64,000 nt of DNA, taken from positions 51,432 to 115,431 of the forward strand of contig CANMGT010000008.1 in the NCBI GenBank assembly GCA_947497495.1, written 5' to 3'. The position numbers and the translations under genes are program-made. The stretch is from an uncultured Lentibacter sp. GTDB lineage: Bacteria > Pseudomonadota > Alphaproteobacteria > Rhodobacterales > Rhodobacteraceae. The notes below the pieces were generated by a model that saw only the letters and a program-made list of their open reading frames with translations, made no database searches and had not been told where the DNA came from. Positions 8,404 to 16,443 of this stretch are shown here, in pieces (the first letter of the stretch is position 1; each line of letters opens with the position of its first letter).

Positions 8404-9695
8404 TCCGGCAAGCGTATCTGATCGACTATGGACCGCTTCTGTTCGTCTGATATTCCCGCTGAGTAGATGCTATAGGTCAGCCCGTTCTCAGAGCGCGCAG
8501 ACTGATGGCCCACTAACGAAGCCGTCCAATGCTCAGGAACGCCTGTCCGCTCGCACTGGGTAACAAACCACTTGCGGGTTGAGTGGAACACCAGCCCGGG
8601 TCGCTCCAGTCCCAGACGCTCTCTCAGGACAGCAAAGCGCTTCGTTACATCGTTGACCTTTAACCCGGGGAACAGTGGCCCACTAGAGGGCAGTTGGCGT
8701 AACTCCTCCACCAGTCGAGAGTGCAGAGGCACCTCCCGCTCAGCAGCATCCGTCTTCAGCAATCGTAGCCGATTAGGACGCACCAGAACAAACCAGCCTA
8801 GGTTGCCCTTGTTGACCAGATCTTCCCGAAGCAGCCCCGCCGCTTCCCCCGCTCTCAACCCTGAGAGCAAGCAAGTAACAAGCACGACATGCAACACCGT
8901 GTCTCTAGCCCCCAGAAGCTTCACCACCTCTTCGTCAGTCGGAGCCGCGTAGGGGTGAGGTTGCACCTTGCCTTCGAACCGAACTGTCTTGAACGGGTTT
9001 TGTTCTAGCTGCCCCTCGTAGACCGCCCAGTTCAGGAAGTGGTTCACCTGCGACCAGATACGCTTCTGGGTTCTGGCTGTGATGCGCTGTCCCTGGCCAT
9101 CAGACCACGCAACCAGCTCTTTGAGCGTTAACCCACGGGTCTTCTCAGACTTGCCAACGACCGGAGACAGCCGAGCGACTAGATTAAGGAACGCTCGTCC
9201 ATGCTCTCGATCCAGTTGTGACAGGTGCTGCTCGCCATAGTGACTAACGAACAACCCCACTGAGTACCGCACTGACTTAAACCCACCATGCCGAAGCTCG
9301 TTGCTCCTCAACCCAAGATAAGAACGCGCTGCCTCAGTTACGGTGGTTTTAGGGGGCGGAGCGACCGGAGAGAAGGCCACGGGCTCCAGAACAGCCTCAG
9401 AGGCCGCCAGAGTGGCCCGTAGGTGGTCGAGAGCAGTGTTTTGATTGTTGCCCCATGCGACTGCCCCTGTCGTGCCAGAGAGAGCCACTTCCGCAGTGGA
9501 GCGGACTTGAGACACCAGCGCCTCGAACTGAGCATTGACTTCAGCGGCCCTGACACGAGCCTCCGAAGCTGACCCTGTCTTCAACGACTGTTTGAAGGCC
9601 TGTGAGCCCAGCGCTAGAGCAACGTCCACAGGGTAGTTGCGGCGGTAAAGCCATGTATGCCCCTTGAGATAGGCATAGCGAATGCGAGGTGACAT
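8400..9695 (-). CDS. int: Tyrosine recombinase (island integrase)
   Basis: A 431-aa phage-type integrase that would catalyse site-specific recombination between attP and the tRNA-Gln attB. The N-terminal region starts MSPRIRYAYLKGHTWLYRRN, like the DUF6538-type arm-binding domains. The core-binding region is about residues 115-230. The catalytic domain shows Arg in LLSGLRAGEAAG, His-x-x-Arg in FHSTRKWF, His in LVGHQSAR and the nucleophile Tyr in YSIYSAG. A strong ribosome-binding site (AAAGGAGG) precedes ATG 9695. It follows two small genes in an apparent operon and seems intact. Location inside the island, rather than next to the tRNA, fits a rearranged element. Confidence 0.92.
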   Translation of the reverse strand: MSPRIRYAYLKGHTWLYRRNYPVDVALALGSQAFKQSLKTGSASEARVRAAEVNAQFEALVSQVRSTAEVALSGTTGAVAWGNNQNTALDHLRATLAASEAVLEPVAFSPVAPPPKTTVTEAARSYLGLRSNELRHGGFKSVRYSVGLFVSHYGEQHLSQLDREHGRAFLNLVARLSPVVGKSEKTRGLTLKELVAWSDGQGQRITARTQKRIWSQVNHFLNWAVYEGQLEQNPFKTVRFEGKVQPHPYAAPTDEEVVKLLGARDTVLHVVLVTCLLSGLRAGEAAGLLREDLVNKGNLGWFVLVRPNRLRLLKTDAAEREVPLHSRLVEELRQLPSSGPLFPGLKVNDVTKRFAVLRERLGLERPGLVFHSTRKWFVTQCERTGVPEHWTASLVGHQSARSENGLTYSIYSAGISDEQKRSIVDQIRLPE

Positions 9696-9714
9696 GGTCG
9701 CCTCCTTTCGTGAT

Positions 9715-9915
9715 TTAGATGTGAGAGTGTTTGGTAGGCAGAACGCGCTGGATCAACTCCAACGCTGGTTCGCCGTAGTGACCCGCTAGAGGGCCAGTGA
9801 GGGCGTAACCGCCCACACAGTCTTCGTAGATTGCAGTGACTTGGAAACGATGCTCCGGAACGTCATCAAACGCCCGGATGATCAGAACGTCACCTTCGCT
9901 TAACTTGTGTTCCAT
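9715..9915 (-). CDS. 66-aa hypothetical protein upstream of the integrase (copy 1)
   Basis: A 66-aa acidic protein starting MEHKLSEGDVLIIRAFDD. It begins 3 bp after the stop of the 42-aa membrane protein and lies 19 bp upstream of the integrase start. An excisionase or integrase regulator would be typical in this position, but no winged-helix or other motif is recognised, so function is unknown. An identical protein is encoded at 13185-13385. Confidence 0.65.
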   Translation of the reverse strand: MEHKLSEGDVLIIRAFDDVPEHRFQVTAIYEDCVGGYALTGPLAGHYGEPALELIQRVLPTKHSHI

Positions 9916-9918
9916 TAA

Positions 9919-10047
9919 TCAACTCAGGCAACCGATGATCAACACAGTGATGAACACAAGCAGAGCATCATCAGCCCAGTTGGACTTCTGAGCACGAGAT
10001 CGAGCCTTCTTCGGTGGGAACAAGGCCTTTAGTAGGTAGGACAGCAT
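9919..10047 (-). CDS. 42-aa single-pass membrane protein (copy 1)
   Basis: A short frame from ATG 10047 to TGA 9919, preceded by TATGGAGGTTTACT, a good ribosome-binding site. The product begins MLSYLLKALFPPKKARSRAQ and ends in a hydrophobic segment (LLVFITVLIIGCLS) preceded by a basic region, so it is likely anchored in the inner membrane. It is followed after 3 bp by the 66-aa gene. The exact duplication at 13389-13517 keeps the frame. Holin-like or toxin-like small membrane proteins are possible; nothing confirms this. Confidence 0.6.
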   Translation of the reverse strand: MLSYLLKALFPPKKARSRAQKSNWADDALLVFITVLIIGCLS

Positions 10048-10070
10048 AGTAAACCTCCATAGTAGCTATC

Positions 10071-10076
10071 ATTATA
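10071..10076 (-). promoter_or_regulatory. -10 element for the 42-aa/66-aa/int operon
   Basis: TATAAT on the minus strand (ATTATA on the plus strand), about 24 bp upstream of the 42-aa start. No good -35 is seen at 16-18 bp spacing; the direct repeat ends close to where it would lie. Also present in the second copy at 13541-13546. Confidence 0.4.
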
Positions 10077-10204
10077 GATACGGAGGTTCCCTCAGTTTTG
10101 AGGGGGAGTGGGTAACGGCCCATAGCTGCCATTTAGACAGACAGCAGCAGTCAGCCTCTAGGAGCAATTACTTGTTTAGAAATATAGAAGATCTGCTCAC
10201 TTCC

Positions 10205-10450
10205 CCCCTGACTGCCAAACTTTCTCCTGCAAGGCATTCTCAAGTTCCGCAATGCTGAATGGTTTTTGAAGAAACCCAAATCCGCCCCCTAACAGATTCT
10301 ATTTTTTCGAACTCTGGTTCTGCAAAACCCAACAAAAACACGAACCGCACCAAGAAGCCTTCCTTCTTAGCCTCCTGAGCTACGCCGGGATCATATAGCA
10401 CGCAGGCAAAACCACATCTGACAAGACATTTGAAGTGTTTGGGTCCTCGG
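10205..10450 (-). pseudogene. Remnant of a response-regulator receiver domain
   Basis: On the minus strand the C-terminal end of a receiver domain is readable (GFGFLQKPFSIAELENALQE, with the conserved Lys-Pro pair), ending in a stop near 10200. The preceding part (DPGVAQEAKKEGFLVRF, then FVFLLGFAEPEFEK) is in a different frame, so at least one frameshift separates the pieces. No start is found. The whole stretch 10100-10683 has no intact gene. Probably the tail of a hybrid histidine kinase brought in with this cargo and now decayed. Confidence 0.5.
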
Positions 10451-10683
10451 CAATCTGTTTGAATGCTTGCCCCTTAGGCGCTCGCGTCAGACAAGTTTAG
10501 TAGGTTGGGCAAACAACTAATCACGTACCGATGAGGCTGCTTATGGAAATCCAAAGAAATTATATCGATTCCTCCACCAATTGGTAGAAAGTCGTTTTTA
10601 AACTTCACGTCAGTGCCTAGGTTGGCTGCGCGTCACGCCACATTGATCGTTGACATTGAAAGCCTTGAAAATGGAGGCTTGAG

Positions 10684-12627
10684 ATGCTGTCGTCGAACAC
10701 CATTATTGAAATAGATGATCTTGTTCTAAGTGAAGTAGTAACAACTGAGCATTTCGGTGCTAACTACTTGGCTCACTTGGAGAACGCCACTTTTGAAGAT
10801 GGTACGAGCGACTTTTTAGCAGTTGCGGATAGCTTGGGCGTTTCAAATTTCAGATACCCTGGCGGTTCAATCGCAGAAGAGTTTTTCGACGTCACCGATC
10901 CACGCCATTTTTCAAACAACAATGGTGAGGCTATAGAAGTTATCAGCCTTTTTGATTCAGAGGAAACCTCTAGCTTGGTTGGCCTCTATGATTTCCTGCA
11001 ACTCGTACAGGATGAGGGGGGCAGCGCTACTGTGGTAGTGCCGACTATGGTCTTTGCAGACGCTATAAACTCTGGCGATCTCGAGAGAATCGCCGAAGTC
11101 GAAGAAACCATAAAGTCTTTCATTAGAAGCTGTTTTGAGATGGATAATGGAAACTTAATTGGCGCTTTCGAGATTGGCAACGAATACCCAGCATGGATGG
11201 GCGGGCATATGGGGGAGGTAATTAGTTCATCCGCAGAATATGCAACCATTATGGTCAATTTTTCAGTCTGGATACAAGAAGTTTGCGACGAACTCGGTAT
11301 TGAAACACAACCGGAAATTTTAGTTCAAACGCCGTTCGTTAGATACGGTGGCAGAGGCGTAAACCCATTTGTTGATAACATCATGAATCTCGACGGGGCG
11401 ACGGGAGGAATCGAGTCTCTAGAGGATGCTTTCCAAGCGATAGACGGGCTAACTTTCCACAACTATTCTTCTGAATTGTTCACTGGTAACAACGAAGGTT
11501 TCGATCTTGACTTCGAAATCGCCGAACAAATGACAGAAGCTTTTAGTAACCATTTGGCAGAGCATGGATACGACATCCAAGATTACAGTCTGCATGTTAC
11601 GGAATGGAACACACGAAACTCAACCGTAGCAAGGCTTGAACTAAGTGAATTCGATCTCGCGGTCACAACTCTAGATCAGTTTAGTCAACTTGTGAGCTTA
11701 GGTGCCGACGCGATGCATATATGGCCAATTCTCCACAACACTCATAATTCCCTTGCTGGGTTTGACGGAGATGGAAACCTATCACTCAACATCGCGGGCC
11801 AATTGTTTGCGAGCATGCAAGAGACTCTAGAGGGAACGCACGTGGTTTCAACTGACTCCTATGTGTCGATCGACGGTGACGTTGAAGCTGAGTTGCTTTT
11901 TCATGCTTTTCAAAATTCTGATGAAACAACAGCTTACATATCGAATATTTCGGGCGATCAAATAGAAGCAACATTTGACCTTTCAGAATTGCTGCCTGAC
12001 AATGTTACTTACGAAGTAACCTACTTTTCTTCAGCGGACGGTATCAATATAACGTCTCTTTATGGCGATATCTTGGACATTACGCTTTCTGCAGACACTA
12101 TAGTTCAGATAACTTTTGAACACGTAGCGCCTGAAGAGGTCGATTATTCTATTGTTTCGTGTCGCTTAGAGTTGCCAATTGGCTTAGAATGGCCAAAGCC
12201 TCCGAAATCTGGCGGGGACGATGCGGATTTCCTTATGGGAACAAGTGTCTCGGACACGATAACTGGTGGCGGTGGACATGATACCATTTCCGGAGGAGAC
12301 GGTGATGATGTTATCTACGGCAACGAAGGCCGAGATCTTCTGATAGGAGGAAATGGTGATGACATTTTTCACACCGGTAGAGGTGCGGACGAGATCGTTT
12401 TTGAAGGCAACTGGGGGCGTGATGTTGTTTCTGACTTCAACACCAACGAATTTGCAGACGTTCTAAACTTCAGTTCAATTGATGGAATCGAAAGTTACGC
12501 AGATCTAATGGAATCACACATTGTGTACAGCTCAGATGGTGCGATAATTAGCGACAATCTGGGTAACTCAGTTGTGCTTCAAGACATTGGTGTAGGCATG
12601 CTAACTGAGGAACATTTTGTTTTTTAG
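10684..12627 (+). CDS. Secreted glycoside-hydrolase-like protein with RTX calcium-binding repeats
   Basis: A 647-aa protein. Residues ~20-400 look like a (beta/alpha)8 glycosidase of clan A type. An Asn-Glu pair in AFEIGNEYPAW fits the acid/base, and Glu in HVTEWNTRNS fits the nucleophile, with an Arg-containing N-terminal strand (NFRYPGGS). Residues ~405-500 form a beta-rich domain. From ~515 there are RTX nonapeptides (GGGGHDTISGGDGDDVIYGN and neighbours), and the C terminus ends in hydrophobic -EEHFVF, both typical of type I secretion. There is no Sec signal peptide, which agrees. No ABC/MFP transporter is linked. Base composition is visibly more AT-rich than flanking genes, suggesting separate acquisition. 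Substrate unknown. Confidence 0.75.
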   Translation: MLSSNTIIEIDDLVLSEVVTTEHFGANYLAHLENATFEDGTSDFLAVADSLGVSNFRYPGGSIAEEFFDVTDPRHFSNNNGEAIEVISLFDSEETSSLVGLYDFLQLVQDEGGSATVVVPTMVFADAINSGDLERIAEVEETIKSFIRSCFEMDNGNLIGAFEIGNEYPAWMGGHMGEVISSSAEYATIMVNFSVWIQEVCDELGIETQPEILVQTPFVRYGGRGVNPFVDNIMNLDGATGGIESLEDAFQAIDGLTFHNYSSELFTGNNEGFDLDFEIAEQMTEAFSNHLAEHGYDIQDYSLHVTEWNTRNSTVARLELSEFDLAVTTLDQFSQLVSLGADAMHIWPILHNTHNSLAGFDGDGNLSLNIAGQLFASMQETLEGTHVVSTDSYVSIDGDVEAELLFHAFQNSDETTAYISNISGDQIEATFDLSELLPDNVTYEVTYFSSADGINITSLYGDILDITLSADTIVQITFEHVAPEEVDYSIVSCRLELPIGLEWPKPPKSGGDDADFLMGTSVSDTITGGGGHDTISGGDGDDVIYGNEGRDLLIGGNGDDIFHTGRGADEIVFEGNWGRDVVSDFNTNEFADVLNFSSIDGIESYADLMESHIVYSSDGAIISDNLGNSVVLQDIGVGMLTEEHFVF

Positions 12628-12812
12628 CATGTGAAGCTAACTAGGTTACGAAGATTAATCGAATTGCTGAACGAAGCCCCCTTTTACTTCGCTATTCGCC
12701 AATGGCGGCTTTCGTTGCAAGCCGCGATGCATCATGGATGCCATCGTTAACCTCGCAGCAACCACTTCGCACCAATACTGAGATTCGCGACCACTAAAAG
12801 GGAGTTAAGGCA

Positions 12813-13037
12813 TTGAACGCGTACATGATCGTTGTATTTGGCAGCTCAACAAACAAAGGCTTCCGTAAAGGTGTAGCCATTGCTGAGAATGAAGACGCGG
12901 CTCTTGAGCTATGTGACGATCCGTCTGCAATTGCCTTCCCAATTCCACGCCCCAATTGTGAAGACACTCCCCAAAATTTCGAGTGGTCTAGCCCCATGGC
13001 TCAGATTGCTCAAGGAGTTCACCGCGCTACCCCTTGA
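12813..13037 (+). CDS. Small hypothetical protein
   Basis: A 74-aa frame from TTG 12813 (GGGAGT about 8 bp upstream) or from ATG 12825. The product (MIVVFGSSTNKGFRKG...) has no recognised motif; the N-terminal half looks like a small alpha/beta domain. It ends 121 bp before the second direct-repeat copy. Gene status is uncertain. Confidence 0.4.
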   Translation: MNAYMIVVFGSSTNKGFRKGVAIAENEDAALELCDDPSAIAFPIPRPNCEDTPQNFEWSSPMAQIAQGVHRATP

Positions 13038-13184
13038 TAGCGGATGTCAATCGGTGTCTGACTTCAGCGCTTGATCGACCAACCAGAAGAAGACCTCGAC
13101 AATTCGGTTATTCAGGAGGTCGCGGAGCAAGATTTGGCGGCAAAAAACGACGTCAGATGTGACATGGTCGCCTCCTTTCGTGAT

Positions 13185-13385
13185 TTAGATGTGAGAGTGT
13201 TTGGTAGGCAGAACGCGCTGGATCAACTCCAATGCTGGTTCGCCGTAGTGACCCGCTAGAGGGCCAGTGAGGGCGTAACCGCCCACACAGTCTTCGTAGA
13301 TTGCAGTGACTTGGAAACGATGCTCCGGAACGTCATCAAACGCCCGGATGATCAGAACGTCACCTTCGCTTAACTTGTGTTCCAT
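13185..13385 (-). CDS. 66-aa hypothetical protein (copy 2)
   Basis: Encodes exactly the same 66 residues as 9715-9915, with one synonymous base change. Its upstream 42-aa partner and -10 element are also intact, but the integrase that should follow is missing. Function unknown. Confidence 0.55.
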   Translation of the reverse strand: MEHKLSEGDVLIIRAFDDVPEHRFQVTAIYEDCVGGYALTGPLAGHYGEPALELIQRVLPTKHSHI

Positions 13386-13388
13386 TAA

Positions 13389-13517
13389 TCAACTCAGGCA
13401 ACCGATGATCAACACAGTGATGAACACAAGCAGAGCATCATCAGCCCAGTTGGACTTCTGAGCACGAGATCGAGCCTTCTTCGGTGGGAACAAGGCCTTT
13501 AGTAGGTAGGACAGCAT
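13389..13517 (-). CDS. 42-aa single-pass membrane protein (copy 2)
   Basis: Identical to the product of 9919-10047, with the same ribosome-binding site and hydrophobic C-terminal half. Conservation of both small genes without a nearby integrase gene means either recent duplication or some function independent of integrase. Confidence 0.5.
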   Translation of the reverse strand: MLSYLLKALFPPKKARSRAQKSNWADDALLVFITVLIIGCLS

Positions 13518-13633
13518 AGTAAACCTCCATAGTAGCTATCATTATAGATACGGAGGTTCCCTCAGTTTTTGGGTGGGGGCAGCCTTAATTCAGTAATCGG
13601 TTTAGCTTTCATAAGCCCGTCATTCTTGATCGA

Positions 13634-13948
13634 TTACTGCCCATTTAGGATAGCTCTCTTGACCACAGGCGCTACAGTTTCTGGCGAAATGTCTCGTTTT
13701 TTGCAGTAGGGAGAAGACAGCCAAACTGAAACGCGCTTCTGACCCTTACTTGCATTGCAGCCACGACAGCAAAGCGCAATGTTGTCTTCTGTTACGATGG
13801 TGGCGTCATTAATTATGTGTTCCCAACTAGATTGTGATTTCATCGAAACCTCAGGTTGGGTAAACACATTTCCGCAGTAAACGCAGACCACATCACGCTC
13901 GCGCACTTTTGCCTCAAGCCAAGGCGGAATATTCCACTTGTTTGCCAT
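13634..13948 (-). CDS. HNH endonuclease
   Basis: A 104-aa HNH nuclease of the McrA/zinc-finger type. It shows CVYCG (about residues 22-26), the HNH core WEHIIND (about 42-48), and ALCCRGCNASKG (about 57-68), giving four zinc-binding Cys and the catalytic His-Asn region. It is unrelated in sequence to the 5661-6035 HNH protein. It lies 128 bp downstream of the Mrr-like gene on the same strand, and the two may form a restriction module against foreign DNA; no methylase is present, as in modification-dependent restriction. Confidence 0.78.
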   Translation of the reverse strand: MANKWNIPPWLEAKVRERDVVCVYCGNVFTQPEVSMKSQSSWEHIINDATIVTEDNIALCCRGCNASKGQKRVSVWLSSPYCKKRDISPETVAPVVKRAILNGQ

Positions 13949-14076
13949 ATAAGTAGCTTACCTTTCCAATAAGTTCGCTCCTCAAGTTATCGCAACAGAA
14001 CCTCATAGCAGAAGTCTTCATGTTCATTCGAGTTCCTAACGAGCGTTCTCCCAAAGCGGTCGTTCCGGCAAGTCAA

Positions 14077-14997
14077 TTAGTCGGCAGCCTCATCGAAGTA
14101 CCCCTCGTCAATTTGCTTAATGTGAAGCACGTCCTTGTCGCGGCACCCTATGTTGTACTTGATCATCAATTTGGCAAGTTGTGGACCGTCGATTAGCACA
14201 ATCCTTGATCCCAAATCCTTCGCCGTTTGCTCGGCTGCTGCCGTGAAATGCGATGTAGTGACGAAGATCCCTTTGGTCGCCTTTTTGATGCTTAAAGCGC
14301 CATAGAAATTACGAATATCGCCTGATCCGACGCTATTCGCTGGACCGTATCGTTTGGCCTGAAGGTAGATCTGATCAACACCAAGCGGATCTTGGTCAAT
14401 GACACCGTCTACGCCGTTATCGCCAGACTGACCGAGTGCGCGACCTGCATCCTCAGACGTACCACCGTATCCCATCGCTATGAAAAGATCCACGATTAGG
14501 TTCTCGAAAAATACTGGCGAAGCAGTACGAACGAAGTCGAGCAGGTTGGCAGCAAGGGCGGCATCTAATTTCTTGTGTGCTGCCTGTAGGCTCTCATCTG
14601 GTGTATTGGCAGGAGTCTCAGAGGTTGTTCTCTCCGTCGCATCTAGATCAGTTTCTTTGCTGCGCGATTTGAATTCCTGAAACTCATCGAACTGCTCGAG
14701 GTACTTGGCATCCAGTGTAATCGTTGGGTCGTTCAACACCAGCTTCCCACGCTCTGTCAACTCGAACCAGCCGCGTCGAATGTTTCGCACCAAACCAGCT
14801 TGCTTCATATATGACCGCGACCAATGTATGCGGTTTGCAATTGTCGTTTGCTTTCCGCTCGGCAACATTTGCTGCCGTTCTTCGTCGCTCAATTGCAGGC
14901 GATCAGAAATCTCTTCCACTACATCAGAAATTTTTCGCGGTTCATTTCTTGCGCTCTCCAAAACTGGGCGCATTAGCGATTGGTAGTCTGGGATCAT
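14077..14997 (-). CDS. mrr: Mrr-type restriction endonuclease
   Basis: A 306-aa protein with the two-domain Mrr layout. The N-terminal winged helix (residues ~1-95, Mrr_N type, TTIANRIHWSRSYMKQAGL ... GWFELTERGK) is followed by a linker and a PD-(D/E)XK nuclease domain (~165-300). Catalytic residues are visible as FFENLIVDLF, the acidic GDNGVDGVID and QIYLQAKRYG (Q-x-K in place of E-x-K, normal in this family). Mrr proteins cleave methylated or foreign DNA, so self-DNA methylation matters. It sits at the right end of the island, next to the attachment site. Confidence 0.85.
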   Translation of the reverse strand: MIPDYQSLMRPVLESARNEPRKISDVVEEISDRLQLSDEERQQMLPSGKQTTIANRIHWSRSYMKQAGLVRNIRRGWFELTERGKLVLNDPTITLDAKYLEQFDEFQEFKSRSKETDLDATERTTSETPANTPDESLQAAHKKLDAALAANLLDFVRTASPVFFENLIVDLFIAMGYGGTSEDAGRALGQSGDNGVDGVIDQDPLGVDQIYLQAKRYGPANSVGSGDIRNFYGALSIKKATKGIFVTTSHFTAAAEQTAKDLGSRIVLIDGPQLAKLMIKYNIGCRDKDVLHIKQIDEGYFDEAAD

Positions 14998-15206
14998 GCT
15001 CGAACACCTTCAATTTCTTGATTGCATCATAGGAGGACGAGCGCTGCGTTTAAACCTCCATTATAAGCTAGATATTGCTTCGCGCATTTGTGAATGACTT
15101 ATCCCTTAGACGATTAGAATCCGAAGCAATGTCCACTACGCCCAGCCGTCAGCAACCCTCCCAGCCAGTCTGCCCCATCGCTACGCTCAAGCTTCACTGG
15201 CGTTCC

Positions 15207-15476
15207 GCCCCAGTAACCGCCCCAGTCGTTGGCGACAGTCAGAATAACCGAGCGTTGCCATAGACTGGCAAGGATTCCTACCATCCCAGCCAATTCTCTT
15301 AGATAGCTTTTAGACAAAGCGCTCACAGCTTCCCGGCTGCTTGAGACCGCCAGTTATGCCCCAGTTTCCGCCCCAGTTGTCTGAGGAGGATAGAGGGGGT
15401 AGCGGGTGACCCCCTACAGCTCGCAGGAGGTCCATGCCACAGAGCTAGAGCAGTTGGTGGTCAACACCGTCAGCCC
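15207..15476 (+). repeat. Attachment repeat copy C (attP-like) truncated by the IS
   Basis: The core and downstream part (15276-15476) repeat 3039-3239 directly. GCCCCAGT octamers lie on both sides: 15207-15214 and 15219-15226 on the left, 15358-15365 and 15370-15377 on the right, each pair 12 bp apart. About 90 bp left of the core also match the corresponding part of copy B. Homology to copy A stops at 15476, exactly where the IS begins. The repeat continues into an HNH gene in copies A and B, so that part was lost here. Confidence 0.85.
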
Positions 15477-15477
15477 G

Positions 15478-16293
15478 GGGTTTTGTCGCAAATTTTCTGG
15501 TTCCGTTCATACGAGATCGCCGATATGTCGTTGTGCAGAAACGGGCAGGCAAGATGGCGGTGAGTTTCAAAGGGGTGCATTACCCCAAAAGCGTGATCCT
15601 TTACGCCGTGTATTTTTACGTCAGATACGCAGTTTCATATCGAGATCTGGAAGAGATCATGGCAGAGCGTGGTGTCGATGTTGACCATGCGACACTGAAC
15701 AGTTGGGTGGTGAAATACTCACCGCTCATCGCTGAACAAGCGCAAAAGCGAAAGTGTCAGACAGCCAACTCATGGCGGATGGACGAAACCTATGTCTAGG
15801 TCAAAGGCCAGTGGGCCTACCTTTATCGCGCCGTTGATCGGGGCGGCCGAACCCTTGATTTCATGCTCTCTGCAAAGCGAGACAAGGCTGCCGCACGTCG
15901 TTTCTTTAAACGTGCGATTTCAACGAATGTTACGCCTGATCGCATTGCTATCGACAACGGCGGCGCCAATCTGGCGGGGCTTCAGGCCGTGAACGTGATC
16001 CGCAAGTTTACGGGCAGCGGGCGGTTGATCCGGATCATGCAGAGCAAATATTTGAACAATATGATCGAACAGGACCACCGTTTCATCAAGCGGATCACGC
16101 GCCCAACACTAGGCTTCAAGGAGTTTCACTCAGCAGCTGCTACGCTGGCTGAGATCGAAACCGAGCACATGATACGCAAAGGTCAAATCGCCGCGAATGG
16201 GAAAACAGGCTTCCAGCAATTCGCCGCCCTCGCAGCATAAAGGCGCCCAACGGTTGCCTTATCTCAGACCACGAAAACTTTGCGACACTACCC
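15478..16293 (+). mobile_element. IS6-family insertion sequence
   Basis: About 816 bp, normal for IS6. The left end is GGGTTTTGTCGCAAATTTTC and the reverse complement of the right end is GGGTAGTGTCGCAAAGTTTT, imperfect terminal inverted repeats. It carries a single DDE transposase frame. No 8-bp target duplication is seen (GTCAGCCC on the left, TTTTTTTG on the right), which points to an adjacent deletion or to recombination with another copy. The left end may be 1 bp earlier. Confidence 0.85.
15533..16240 (+). pseudogene. IS6-family transposase with in-frame stop
   Basis: The frame runs 235 codons with a single TAG at 15797-15799. The N-terminal region reads YFYVRYAVSYRDLEEIMAER. The DDE residues are Asp in WRMDETYV, Asp in AIDNGGAN and Glu in NMIEQDHRFIKR, and the C terminus keeps the family pattern TLGFKEFHSAAAT. 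The stop falls directly after DETYV, where related transposases have Lys or Arg, so one AAG-to-TAG change explains it. The rest is undamaged, suggesting recent inactivation. Translation may begin at ATG 15554. Confidence 0.85.
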
Positions 16294-16443
16294 TTTTTTT
16301 GGGGGCACAGTAAAGTGAAGGGCATCGGCAACCAGCCTTTGAAGACACTATAGCGGGAAACGACCAAATTTCCAGTCTTTAGGGAAACCCCTTTTTTTAG
16401 TACAACTATGGGGTGATTTCACTTCAGTATTTGGAGTATTTGT

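Larger units (their letters stand above)
9689..10099 (+). repeat. 411-bp direct repeat, left copy
   Basis: Identical, apart from one substitution seen (C at 9763, T at 13233, synonymous in the 66-aa gene), to 13159-13569. It spans the integrase start codon and Shine-Dalgarno, the 66-aa and 42-aa genes and their -10 element. Near-identity means a recent duplication or recombination of two related elements. Confidence 0.92.
13159..13569 (+). repeat. 411-bp direct repeat, right copy
   Basis: Second copy of 9689-10099. It keeps the integrase Shine-Dalgarno and ATG, but homology stops two codons into the integrase, where a stop follows after 17 codons. This copy is thus a severed integrase operon head, the scar of a second related element or of a duplication-insertion. 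Confidence 0.9.

Noticed and set aside
13071..13259. 62-residue plus-strand frame
   Set aside because: It runs into the direct repeat across the 66-aa gene on the other strand and shows no features.
3056..15475. Interpretation of the island as an intact prophage
   Set aside because: There are no capsid, portal, tail or terminase genes; only integrase, helicase, nuclease and cargo genes are present.
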